This document shows, one piece after another, positions 14,373 through 21,891 of a stretch of DNA of 33,625 nt. Source of the DNA: an uncultured Eubacteriales bacterium. GTDB taxonomy: Bacteria > Bacillota > Clostridia > Oscillospirales > Oscillospiraceae. Position 1 is the stretch's first letter. Each line of letters opens with the position of its first letter. The stretch covers positions 1 through 33,625 of the forward strand of contig URQA01000009.1 in the NCBI GenBank assembly GCA_900549885.1. The letters are read 5' to 3'. The position numbers were made by a program, and so were the translations under genes. The notes beneath the pieces were generated by a model. That model did no database searches, was not told where the DNA came from, and was given only the letters and a program-made list of their open reading frames with translations.

Positions 14373-15380
14373 TTAGAACTCCGCCTCATACTCGTCGACA
14401 TTAGACGCGTCGATCACAGGGCACTCGATATGCTGATCATACTCAATGGTCTCGCCGGCCTCATTTGCAAGAATGCACTCAATGACTCGATCCGCCATCA
14501 TTCCGGTAGAGGTAAATACGGACACCATCTTGCCTTCCTTGATTGCATCGTAGGAAGCCTCACAATAAACAATGGAATAGACCTGGACATCATCTCTATC
14601 AGCTTCGTCCAGGGCGGCAACAGCGCCAAGCGTCAAGTTGTCAGCAAAGCCCATGACAACATTGACTTGGTCTCCGTAAACAGTCAGGAAGTTCTCCATC
14701 GCAGTCTGCGCGTCCGCGCGGCTGGAATAAGCCCACGCAATATCGCCCAGCTGAGTCAGATTTTCATTTCCTGCAACCAAAGCGTTAAATGCCTCTGTAC
14801 GCACGATGTAATCCGCCTGAGTAGGCACGCCGCCAATTTCCACAATGTTCAACTGGGTATCTGGATTGTGCTCAATCATGTAGTCATAGATGGCATTGAT
14901 GATTTGTGTGTTATCCACGCCCACATAGCAAAGGGCATTGTCCTCTGTGCCTTCAGACAGGGCGATGTGTACAATGATCACAGGAACATCTGCCGCAGCA
15001 GCCTCTTCCAGCCAGTCAACCGCCAAAGTCGGGTCGCCCGGCATCAGAAGGAGGTAGTCCGGCTGCATGGAAATCAGCTGGGAAACCTGTTCTCCCTGGA
15101 GTTCCGTATCGCCCTCTGCGGTGAGCATATTGAAGGTCCACCCCTGGGCCTCCACCCGGTCCTGCAGATTATCCGCAAGGGCCTGGGTCAGCGGCGCCAA
15201 AGAATACGATACACAGGAATACGCAATCGTCAGCGGCTCGGTGGTATCCGGCGTATCAGAAGTTCCGGCGTTACTTGCATCAGCCGGAGAGTTGGTGGTA
15301 TCTCCGTTGGAACCACAGGCAGAAAAAGCGAACATGAGGGATATTGCAAGGAGCAGCGCGATGATCTTTTTCACTTTCAT
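14373..15380 (-). CDS. Sugar-type ABC transporter substrate-binding lipoprotein
   Basis: A 335-residue extracytoplasmic binding protein. The N-terminus is a lipoprotein signal: a basic MKVKK, a hydrophobic stretch, and the lipobox FSAC with Cys at about residue 22, followed by a Ser/Thr/Asp-rich linker. The remainder is a periplasmic-binding-protein/LacI (type I) fold of the ribose/galactose class ('QVSQLISMQPDYLLLMPGDPT', 'VPVIIVHIALSEG...YVGVDNTQ', 'VVMGFADNLTLGAVAALDEADRDDVQVYSI'). ATG at 15380 with AAGGA ten bases upstream; a longer frame upstream would overlap the permease gene. It is the last gene of the transporter operon, a less common order since binding-protein genes are often first. 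The ligand cannot be told; the type I fold covers pentoses, hexoses, autoinducer-2 and others. Confidence 0.92.
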   Translation of the reverse strand: MKVKKIIALLLAISLMFAFSACGSNGDTTNSPADASNAGTSDTPDTTEPLTIAYSCVSYSLAPLTQALADNLQDRVEAQGWTFNMLTAEGDTELQGEQVSQLISMQPDYLLLMPGDPTLAVDWLEEAAAADVPVIIVHIALSEGTEDNALCYVGVDNTQIINAIYDYMIEHNPDTQLNIVEIGGVPTQADYIVRTEAFNALVAGNENLTQLGDIAWAYSSRADAQTAMENFLTVYGDQVNVVMGFADNLTLGAVAALDEADRDDVQVYSIVYCEASYDAIKEGKMVSVFTSTGMMADRVIECILANEAGETIEYDQHIECPVIDASNVDEYEAEF

Positions 15381-15427
15381 TTTTTCCAATCCTTTCTTCT
15401 TATTTGTCAATAATACGTATCCACGCA

Positions 15428-16399
15428 TCATTGCTCTTTTTTGATTGCCGTGAATTTGTCGATAATCAGGATAATGACTAGCAGCGCCCCTGACACAAAA
15501 TCGACCCAAGCGGTGGGGATCAACATCTGATTCATGGCAGTGGAGATAAATCGCATGATCAATATACCGATCAAGACATTGACCATAGTTCCTTTCCCGC
15601 CGGCCATCTTGACCCCGCCGATCACGCAGGCAGAAATGGCCAGTACGTTCTTACCCTCGCCCTGGGAGTAAATCGCGGCCCCAGAGCGGGATGCCATAAA
15701 CAGCCCGCCGATTGCACAGCACAGGCCGCAAATCAGGTACGCCAGCACCTTGGCGTGGTCAACACTGATACCAGCCAGCGCACCCGCTTCGCTGTTGTCG
15801 CCCGTGATATACAGGCTGATGCCGGTCCGTGTCCTTTTCATAAAGATGTATAATACGATCAGGGCTGCAACAAAAATCAAGACTGTTACGCTTAACGCCC
15901 GCATATCAAACAGCTGGTTATTGTACAGCACGTTCTGCAATGTCTTGCGGAGATCACCGTCTGGATAGAAGGCCCCGCTCCGCGTAAAATAGTAAACGAT
16001 CCCTTGGTAGATGTAGTTGGCAGCAATCGTCGCGATTAACGGTGTAATACCTAGTTTTACAACAGTAAATGCGTTAAATAGGCCCATCGCAGCCCCCGCC
16101 ACAAGGGTCGCAACACAAGCAAATAGAAAATTTCCATTCGTCATGTTGAATACAGAGACAGTGACGATGGAACAGGTGGCCGCCTGGAATCCAATGGAGA
16201 GGTCGATGTTGCCAGTCACCAGCACAACGCCCAGTCCAACTGCGAGAATGCCGTAGATGCTGGCTTCCAGGATGACGGTATCAAACTGCCTCGTCATGCC
16301 ATCGACAAAAAAGGATGACAGGATCGCCATTAGCACCAAAATGATAATTGCGTTGTCGTTTTTTAAAAAGTTAATGACTTTGTTTCGGGATGCAAGCAC
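15428..16399 (-). CDS. Ribose-type ABC transporter permease (second)
   Basis: A 323-residue membrane protein of the RbsC/AraH (BPD_transp_2) family, with 8-10 hydrophobic spans. It shows the family hallmarks 'LVTGNIDLSIG' (about residues 60-70), 'LGITPLIATIAANYIYQGIVYYF' and, near the C-terminus, 'ISACVIGGVKMAGGKGTMVNVLIGILIMRF'. GTG start three bases after the stop of the first permease, with a G-rich ribosome site overlapping that stop, so the two are translationally linked. Two different permease genes imply a heterodimeric channel, as in autoinducer-2 or xylitol-type systems, rather than the RbsC homodimer. Confidence 0.93.
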   Translation of the reverse strand: MLASRNKVINFLKNDNAIIILVLMAILSSFFVDGMTRQFDTVILEASIYGILAVGLGVVLVTGNIDLSIGFQAATCSIVTVSVFNMTNGNFLFACVATLVAGAAMGLFNAFTVVKLGITPLIATIAANYIYQGIVYYFTRSGAFYPDGDLRKTLQNVLYNNQLFDMRALSVTVLIFVAALIVLYIFMKRTRTGISLYITGDNSEAGALAGISVDHAKVLAYLICGLCCAIGGLFMASRSGAAIYSQGEGKNVLAISACVIGGVKMAGGKGTMVNVLIGILIMRFISTAMNQMLIPTAWVDFVSGALLVIILIIDKFTAIKKEQ

Positions 16400-16402
16400 G
16401 AC

Positions 16403-17386
16403 TTAGCCCCCCTTTTTCTCTTTGGCTGCATCAATCGCCAGCGCTGCGATCAAAATCAGCCCCATCACGATCCACTGCATATAAGTGTTCAGTCCAAGGA
16501 AGGTAAATCCCGTCGATATGAACCCGATAAACAGGAAACCGATGATCGTCCCCCAAACAGAGCCCTTGCCGCCTTTGATCGTACATCCGCCAAGTACGAC
16601 AGCCATGACCACCAGCATCTCATCACCGGATGTCAACTGAGGATTGGCCGCCACAGAGCGCGCAATATACAGGATAGAGGCAACGGAAACCGCCAGTCCC
16701 ACCAGGCAGTAACACAGGAAGATATACAACTGTGAATGGATTCCAGAAAAGCGTGCTGCCAGAGGATTCGAACCGATGGCCCTGAGTCTGCGGCCAAACA
16801 CGGTCTTGCTCATGACGATCCCCAAGACGATGACAAATACGATCATGATAAAAACTGCAGTGGGAATAAAGCCCAGCACAAAGCCGCCGCCCAACATGTC
16901 AAATACCGGCTCCTGGACACGAGTGGTGGAACCCGGCGCAATAATCAGGGTAAGCGCCCCATAGACAGATCCCATGGCAATCGTCGTGATAAAGGCATTC
17001 AGCTTCATACCCGCGACAAACAGGCCATTGATTGCCCCGCATACAAGACCTAGAAGCAACGTAACGATGATGGCCACCCACGGCCCGTACTGTGTCAGCT
17101 GAGCGCAGATGACCGCCAATAACGTCAACAAGCTGCCCACCGAGAGGTCAATGTTTCCAGTCATGATCACAAAGGTCATCGCAGTGGCGATAATGCCAAT
17201 GTAACTTTGCTGGCGAAGGACATTCATGATGTTGGTATAGGTCAAGAAAGTACCGCCGGTGACAAAAGGCGCGACCACACTGATTAAAATGATGTATACG
17301 ATCATAGCAATCAGCACACCGCTGCCGTTGAGGGACGTATATTTGCTCCATACACGTCTCATTGCGCTTCCATTTTTATTTTCCAT
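16403..17386 (-). CDS. Ribose-type ABC transporter permease (first)
   Basis: A 327-residue RbsC-family permease, distinct from its neighbour. Key segments are 'IMTGNIDLSVGSLLTLLAV', 'LNAFITTIAMGSVYGALTLII' and 'MAVVLGGCTIKGGKGSVWGTIIGFLFIGFI'. ATG at 17386 preceded by GGAGG nine bases away. It starts 18 bases after the ATPase gene ends and is directly followed by the second permease, all in one operon. The N-terminal ~20 residues are polar and cytoplasmic. Confidence 0.94.
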   Translation of the reverse strand: MENKNGSAMRRVWSKYTSLNGSGVLIAMIVYIILISVVAPFVTGGTFLTYTNIMNVLRQQSYIGIIATAMTFVIMTGNIDLSVGSLLTLLAVICAQLTQYGPWVAIIVTLLLGLVCGAINGLFVAGMKLNAFITTIAMGSVYGALTLIIAPGSTTRVQEPVFDMLGGGFVLGFIPTAVFIMIVFVIVLGIVMSKTVFGRRLRAIGSNPLAARFSGIHSQLYIFLCYCLVGLAVSVASILYIARSVAANPQLTSGDEMLVVMAVVLGGCTIKGGKGSVWGTIIGFLFIGFISTGFTFLGLNTYMQWIVMGLILIAALAIDAAKEKKGG

Positions 17387-17404
17387 GACATACCGCCTCC
17401 TTTC

Positions 17405-18910
17405 TCACTGGTCAAGTTTGCCAATCGCAGCGGCAAGCACCTTTTGCCGGTCCAGATGTTCCACTGGGAACTCTGCAGTCAGCTTACCTTCACAAATAGT
17501 GATGACACGGTCACAGATCCCCATAATCTCTTCGATTTCAGATGAGACAACTATGATCGCCACTCCCTGTTGTGCGAGGTTGTTGAGCAGTCCGTAAATC
17601 TCGGCCTTAGACCCCACGTCGATGCCTCTGGTTGGTTCGTCCACGATCAGCACTTTCGGCGCAATCATTAGCCACTTGGCAAGGACCACTTTCTGTTGGT
17701 TCCCGCCGGAAAGATTGCCAACCAACTGATAGACCGAAGGTGTTTTGATGGACATGCTCTCCACATATTTCATTGCCACTTCTTCCTGTTTTCTTTTACT
17801 GACAAAGCCCATCTTGGCAAACTTTGAGATCTCTACCAATGTCATATTGAGCAGGATGGAGAGCCGCAGCATAAGGCCCTCTTTCTTTCTGTCCTCTGTA
17901 CAAAACCCCATTCCGGCGTGGATGGCTCGGCTGGGAGAGTAGGCTTGCAGTTTTTTCCCATCCAAAGTGATCTCGCCTGAGTTGTATCTGTCCGCTCCGA
18001 AAATAGCTCGCATGATCTCTGATCTCCCTGCACCGACTAGCCCAAAGAAGCCGACGATCTCTCCCCTTCGAATGCTAAAGGAGATATCCTTGAATATGTC
18101 ACTGCGCGATAAATGCTTGACTTCCAGAACCGTATCCCCAATCTCGGCTGGCGCTTTGTTATATAAATTCTCCAATGGCCGCCCGATCATGTGGGCAATC
18201 AGCTGCTCTTGCGTGGTTTCCTCCTTGGCTGTAGTGATGATGTTCTGCCCGTCTCGAATCACAGTGATGCGGTCAGAGAGATACATCACCTCATCCAGCT
18301 TATGGCTGATGTAGACGATACTAATCCCCTTGGCTTTCAGCTTCAGAATTATCTTGAATAGGGTATCTGTCTCCGCCTCTGATAATGACGATGTAGGTTC
18401 GTCCATGATGATTGCCCGGGCATTTCTGGTCAGGGCCCGCCCGATCTCAATCATTTGCTGCTGGCCGACGGACAGATATCCGCACAAGGTCTTTGGTGAA
18501 ATGCTTTCCATTCCAAGTTCTTCTAATATCTCTCTTGAGTCCTTGTAGAGTGTTGGGTAGTCTATGAAGCCGCCCTTAACCGGGAGATTCCCTATGTAGA
18601 GATTTTGTGCAATATCCAGCTGAGGTGCGATGGACAACTCTTGATAGACACAGGAAATACCGGTCTCTATCGCCTCATGAGTAGACTTGAAAAAGACTTC
18701 CTTCCCATCCACCAGATATGCTCCGCTAGTGCGCTCGTGGGCACCGGTCATCACCTTGATTAATGTCGATTTTCCAGCGCCGTTCTCCCCGCAGAGGGAG
18801 TGTATTTCCCCGGGATAGAGATCAAAGTCGACTTCATTTAATGCCTTCACACCTGGAAATACTTTTGTGATCTTCTTGAGTTCTAACAGCTTCTCGCGCG
18901 GCCCCGTCAT
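17405..18910 (-). CDS. Ribose-type ABC transporter ATP-binding protein (two ABC domains)
   Basis: A 501-residue ATPase of the RbsA/MglA/XylG type with two fused ABC cassettes. The first has Walker A GENGAGKST (residues 41-49), the signature 'LSVGQQQMIEIGRAL' and Walker B 'AIIMDEPTSSL'. The second has the degenerate Walker A 'GLVGAGRSE' usual for this family, the signature 'LSGGNQQKVVLAKWL' and 'VLIVDEPTRGIDVGSK'. It is the first gene of the transporter operon; a 220-bp control region separates it from the LysR gene. ATG at 18910 with GCGAGGTG upstream. It energises uptake by the two permeases and the binding lipoprotein. Confidence 0.96.
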   Translation of the reverse strand: MTGPREKLLELKKITKVFPGVKALNEVDFDLYPGEIHSLCGENGAGKSTLIKVMTGAHERTSGAYLVDGKEVFFKSTHEAIETGISCVYQELSIAPQLDIAQNLYIGNLPVKGGFIDYPTLYKDSREILEELGMESISPKTLCGYLSVGQQQMIEIGRALTRNARAIIMDEPTSSLSEAETDTLFKIILKLKAKGISIVYISHKLDEVMYLSDRITVIRDGQNIITTAKEETTQEQLIAHMIGRPLENLYNKAPAEIGDTVLEVKHLSRSDIFKDISFSIRRGEIVGFFGLVGAGRSEIMRAIFGADRYNSGEITLDGKKLQAYSPSRAIHAGMGFCTEDRKKEGLMLRLSILLNMTLVEISKFAKMGFVSKRKQEEVAMKYVESMSIKTPSVYQLVGNLSGGNQQKVVLAKWLMIAPKVLIVDEPTRGIDVGSKAEIYGLLNNLAQQGVAIIVVSSEIEEIMGICDRVITICEGKLTAEFPVEHLDRQKVLAAAIGKLDQ

Positions 18911-18998
18911 ATCAAAACACCTCGCTTTTGATTGTCAACTGGTCGTTAAATTTGGATAACGCAAAGCACTCTTTTTGCCTTCTTTCACATATCCCTCG

Positions 18999-19102
18999 TA
19001 TTTATTCTACATTTTTTGTTCATAAAGTAGAAATACCAATATCGCATTAAAGTAATAAAAGGGGATGTCTATCTATGTCATATGCGCATTAATAAAGGGG
19101 AT
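18999..19102 (-). promoter_or_regulatory. Control region of the ABC transporter operon with inverted and direct repeats
   Basis: TTCTAC (19005-19010) and GTAGAA (19027-19032) form an inverted repeat spaced by 16 bases. On the - strand it overlaps a possible -10 box TAGAAT (complement of 19004-19009), although no good -35 is seen. Upstream of it, GCATTAA-agt-AATAAAAGGGGAT (19044-19066) is echoed imperfectly by GCATTAATAAAGGGGAT (19086-19102). Repeats of this kind in front of a LysR-adjacent operon suggest activator sites. Confidence 0.45.
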
Positions 19103-19130
19103 AGTTAGGCAGGATCAAATTTCAGAGCTT

Positions 19131-20051
19131 TTAGCAAACATGGCCAAGACGTTTTGTGGCAGACACTACTTCTTCAATATAGTGATGGACAAAAGGACCT
19201 TTGTTTTGTACCCCCCAAACTAAACGTAGATCAGACTGGATATGGTAATCTTTGATTTTTACCGTCTTTAATTTGGAGAAATGTATTAAATATGGGTCAA
19301 GCATAGAGGATAAGATAGAGATGCCTCCCCCCCCCTGGACCGAGGTAAGTAACGAATCAATTGAAGACGGTAGGTTACTGAATTTTGGAGTATATCCGAA
19401 AATCGTGGCCATTTTTAATATTTCGTCTCTTAGATCATTTCCTTCATTGCCTAATGTAATAATCAATTCATTTTGAAGTTCCATGGCTGATACTTCATGG
19501 TGCTTTGCAAGGAAGTGATCTTGATCGACAACAACTTCCGCCTCACCGGTGAGCAGTTTCATATCTGTCAAATTCTCTATTCCCTCAAACTTCTCCAGAT
19601 TCAGCACAAAAATAATATCTACCAACTTTTTTTTGAGCGCAGCGACCGAATTTTCTCTGGGCAAATCAAACGCCTGAATCTTTACATGGGGATATTTAGC
19701 ACGGAAAGTATTCATAGCGTTTTCCCGGATGTCAAATGCGAATGGCCCAGCATACCCGATCCTGAGTACCTCTTCTTTGTCCTCATCGAGCCGTCTCATC
19801 TGTAAAATCAAATTATCATAGTCTGCTGCCAGTTTTCTCGCTCCGGCGAGAAAAACCTTGCCGTCTGGTGTCAACTCAACCTTACGGGTCGTTCTCTCAA
19901 ACAAACGGGTCCCTAACGTCATCTCCAGTTCTGCGATATATCGGCTGAGCGCAGATTGACTAATGTGCATTAACTCTGCTGTTTTGGAATAATTCAGGTT
20001 TTCTGCTAATGCATTAAATAGTTTAATGCGTTCAAGATCCAATCGTTTCAC
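19131..20051 (-). CDS. LysR-family transcriptional regulator
   Basis: A ~306-residue regulator. The N-terminal winged helix spans about residues 5-65 ('FNALAENLNYSKTAELMHISQSALSRYIAELEMTLGTRLFERTTRKVELT'), followed by a linker helix and a LysR substrate-binding domain ('EEVLRIGYAG...', 'GGGGISIL'). The frame opens with GTG at 20051, but GGGGG directly abuts that codon. A TTG at 20042 lies about eight bases from the G-run and gives MDLERIKLFN, a more typical LysR start, so translation may begin there. The gene lies directly upstream of, and codirectional with, the ABC transporter operon, its likely target. Its own upstream region is a candidate invertible segment. A run of nine G (19327-19335) in the coding strand encodes the GGGG near residue 240. 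Confidence 0.92.
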   Translation of the reverse strand: MKRLDLERIKLFNALAENLNYSKTAELMHISQSALSRYIAELEMTLGTRLFERTTRKVELTPDGKVFLAGARKLAADYDNLILQMRRLDEDKEEVLRIGYAGPFAFDIRENAMNTFRAKYPHVKIQAFDLPRENSVAALKKKLVDIIFVLNLEKFEGIENLTDMKLLTGEAEVVVDQDHFLAKHHEVSAMELQNELIITLGNEGNDLRDEILKMATIFGYTPKFSNLPSSIDSLLTSVQGGGGISILSSMLDPYLIHFSKLKTVKIKDYHIQSDLRLVWGVQNKGPFVHHYIEEVVSATKRLGHVC

Positions 20052-20074
20052 CCCCAGATTTGCACCATATCATT

Positions 20075-20095
20075 GGACAAAATCAGTATTTTGTC
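20075..20095 (+). repeat. Left 21-bp inverted repeat of the candidate invertible segment
   Basis: The site has arms GGACAAAAT and ATTTTGTC around the asymmetric centre CAGT. It is identical, in reverse-complement orientation, to 20315-20335. Each site is itself nearly palindromic, as expected of a tyrosine-recombinase core with two recombinase-binding arms and a short directional spacer. It lies about 25 bases upstream of the LysR start. Confidence 0.85.
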
Positions 20096-20120
20096 CTACA
20101 TACTCCGGCATGGCCGCCGC

Positions 20121-20159
20121 AAAAAAAGAAACCCTCCTACATATTTCATGCAGGAGAGT
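20121..20159 (-). terminator. Leftward Rho-independent terminator inside the candidate invertible segment
   Basis: On the - strand, a 12-bp stem (complements of 20148-20159 and 20131-20142, including two G-U pairs that form only in the - strand RNA) has a GAAAU loop. TTCTTTTTTT follows (A-rich run at 20121-20130). In the orientation shown it stops leftward transcripts before they reach LysR. Confidence 0.85.
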
Positions 20160-20228
20160 TACAAGAGCGTGTTTCATAAGCCTGATCTCACGAAATTAGG
20201 AACAGGCTTACTTTGTTATACGCAAAAT

Positions 20229-20237
20229 ATGATAGCA
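20229..20237 (-). promoter_or_regulatory. Weak leftward extended -10 promoter candidate in the segment
   Basis: On the - strand TGCTATCAT (complement of 20229-20237) is an extended -10 element with only a poor -35 (TTAAGG) 17 bases upstream. Its transcript would meet the terminator about 65 bases later, leaving a short leader. Confidence 0.35.
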
Positions 20238-20250
20238 CCTTGCCATTTGC

Positions 20251-20279
20251 GCCTTAATGTGTTAAAATTTCAGTATAAT
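20251..20279 (+). promoter_or_regulatory. Rightward promoter candidate in the invertible segment
   Basis: A perfect TATAAT at 20274-20279 is set in AT-rich DNA; the hexamer 17 bases upstream (GCCTTA, 20251-20256) is a weak -35. As drawn it fires to the right, antisense to the recombinase 3' end. After inversion it would fire into LysR. Confidence 0.5.
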
Positions 20280-20314
20280 AAACAATATTGTTACTTGTAG
20301 GAAAGAAACAATCA

Positions 20315-20335
20315 GACAAAATACTGATTTTGTCC
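20315..20335 (-). repeat. Right 21-bp inverted repeat of the candidate invertible segment
   Basis: Read on the + strand the centre is ACTG, that is, the left repeat in opposite orientation; all 21 positions match the complement of 20075-20095. Flanking bases differ inside and outside, so the identity is confined to the site. The recombinase stop codon begins seven bases to the right. Confidence 0.85.
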
Positions 20336-20342
20336 TATTCGT

Positions 20343-21194
20343 CTATAAAATCAATCTCATACTATCTAAGGTTCTGATATGCTCCAGTCCAGTAGATATG
20401 AGGTAGATGCGCGTCGTCTCGATACTCGAGTGCCCTAATATATCGGCTAGTTTGGCAATATCCTGACACACTTTGTAAAAACACCGGGCGAACAAATGCC
20501 TGAGATTATGAGGAAAAACTTTTGTGCTTGCAATCCCGGTCTCTCCACACAGTAATTTCATCTCTGCCCAGATCTGTTTTCGAGATAGGCTTCCGCCACT
20601 TCTTGTGCGAAATATCTCACCAGAAATGGACTTTTGTTTTCTTGCATATGCTAGCAGTTTTTTACATAATTTTTTAGGAATAAAGATCGTTCGGATTTTT
20701 CCTTTGAGTGCAATATCTGCCTTCCCGCAGCGTGCAGCTTCCACTGTAAGGTATTTGACTTCACTAACCCGAATACCCGTAGCGCAAATAGATTCAATCA
20801 ACAGCGCGAGTCGCTGTTGTCCCGTTTTTTGGGCTGCAGCAACTAGACGCTGATACTCATCTCTGGACAATTCCCGATCTTCCGACCGAAAAAGTTTGCG
20901 CTGGATGCGTAAATACTTCATACGGCAGTCAGTTCGACCCAGAAATGTAAAAAATTTGTTTAACGCGGCTAATATCGTGTTTACTGTACTGAAACGGTAC
21001 CCTGTATGGATCAAGTGAGTTTTCCATTCTACCGCTGTCTCTTTATCTAAATGCCTATTTTCATCATTGAGCCATTTCACAAATGTCCGAATCGCTCGCA
21101 GATAATTTTCAATTGTACCTGGGCTTCGCTCCTCATCCTGGAGCGTTTCTTGAAATTCGGTAAGCCAATTTTCGTTTATGCTCGAACTGCTCAT
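20343..21194 (-). CDS. Tyrosine recombinase (XerC/D-like), probable invertase of the adjacent switch
   Basis: A 283-residue site-specific recombinase with an N-terminal SAM-like core-binding domain (about residues 8-95, 'SPGTIENYLRAIRTFVKWLND') and a C-terminal catalytic domain. All six active-site residues are present: R142 in 'CATGIRVSEV', K164 in 'LKGKIRTIF', H229 and R232 in 'PHNLRHLF', H255 in 'LGHSSIETT' and nucleophile Y264. I use the ATG at 21194, with a G-run seven bases upstream, rather than the in-frame TTG at 21218. The gene is intact, unlike the Tn916-type relics nearby, and its stop is seven bases from the right inverted repeat. Stand-alone recombinases beside short inverted repeats usually invert the DNA between them. 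A role in excision of a vanished element is the alternative. Confidence 0.92.
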   Translation of the reverse strand: MSSSSINENWLTEFQETLQDEERSPGTIENYLRAIRTFVKWLNDENRHLDKETAVEWKTHLIHTGYRFSTVNTILAALNKFFTFLGRTDCRMKYLRIQRKLFRSEDRELSRDEYQRLVAAAQKTGQQRLALLIESICATGIRVSEVKYLTVEAARCGKADIALKGKIRTIFIPKKLCKKLLAYARKQKSISGEIFRTRSGGSLSRKQIWAEMKLLCGETGIASTKVFPHNLRHLFARCFYKVCQDIAKLADILGHSSIETTRIYLISTGLEHIRTLDSMRLIL

Positions 21195-21226
21195 AAGCAA
21201 CCCCCATTTTCTTAGCAATATCTGTT

Positions 21227-21256
21227 ATTGTACCTCATAATGCGACAGATATACAA
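21227..21256 (-). promoter_or_regulatory. Promoter candidate for the tyrosine recombinase gene
   Basis: On the - strand TTGTAT (complement of 21251-21256), an 18-base spacer and TACAAT (complement of 21227-21232) precede the ATG by 32 bases. Just upstream lie two palindromes, ATACA-AA-TGTAT (21251-21262, overlapping the -35) and the perfect GTATTTAAATAC (21267-21278), possible operator sites. Confidence 0.55.
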
Positions 21257-21419
21257 ATGTATAACGGTATTTAAATACGCCCCCCTCTTCACGACCCATG
21301 GGCCAAGTGGCAGAGGGGAAACGACCCACTATTGTCTCCAAAATTGCGCCACCTTGATCAAAGGCAGCACCATTTCAAGAGACCTAGGCGAAAATTGCTA
21401 GCCCCCCAACTGCGTCTTC

Positions 21420-21464
21420 GGTGGAAATATCCTGCTTTATTGCAGGATCATTTCCACCGGTTTT
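21420..21464 (+). terminator. Long hairpin with T-rich tail in decayed element DNA
   Basis: GGTGGAAA (21420-21427) pairs with TTTCCACC (21451-21458), and an inner TCCTGC/GCAGGA stem (21430-21435, 21442-21447) extends it; GGTTTT follows on the + strand. It fits a Rho-independent terminator, perhaps left over from the element to which the broken integrase belonged. From 21195 to about 21890 I see no supportable gene. Confidence 0.55.
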
Positions 21465-21891
21465 CGTTTCTCCTTTGGTTGCAGGCACTCTCACGCCATC
21501 TAGCACCAAGGACAGTGATAGGCCATTGTCGATAAAGCCTGTCACGAACGAGGCCAGGTGGTCACCTTCTCGATAATAAGCAACAGAGGGCAGGAAGATC
21601 CGAAACAAAGGCCGCAGGTCCGGGCTGAGCTATGCTCTTGGGAGCGAAATCTGAACCACCTGACGGCGCTAGACCACACAGGGCATATCCAAGCCGTGTA
21701 TCTGCAAAAATTGATTGATTCTATGCCGCAGTGAATAGCCTGCTTACCGAGAAGGACGGGGCAATCGCCTATGGCGACGTGCAGCTTCATTCAAACGGCC
21801 AAGCAAACCGCTGACTCCATAGACTGCATCATCCGATATGTCCAAAGGACAAGAAGGCCCCTGGATACGGATGCAATCCAATCCCTCACCA

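Larger units (their letters stand above)
20096..20314. mobile_element. Candidate invertible 219-bp promoter segment (phase switch)
   Basis: The segment is bounded by 21-bp inverted repeats and lies between the LysR gene and the 3' end of a tyrosine recombinase gene transcribed the same way. It encodes no protein. It contains a rightward TATAAT box near its right end, a weaker leftward extended -10 box, an 8-bp inverted repeat TAAGCCTG/CAGGCTTA (20177-20184, 20213-20220) and a leftward terminator near its left end. Inversion would point the TATAAT promoter at LysR and turn the terminator away from it. The layout matches invertible promoters known from gut Firmicutes and Bacteroides; that this one flips is inferred. 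Confidence 0.72.

Noticed and set aside
21384..21608. 74-residue - strand frame in the decayed element region
   Set aside because: Part of it is the arms of the hairpin at 21420-21458; no family recognised and no good start signal. It could be a gene remnant, but that cannot be supported.
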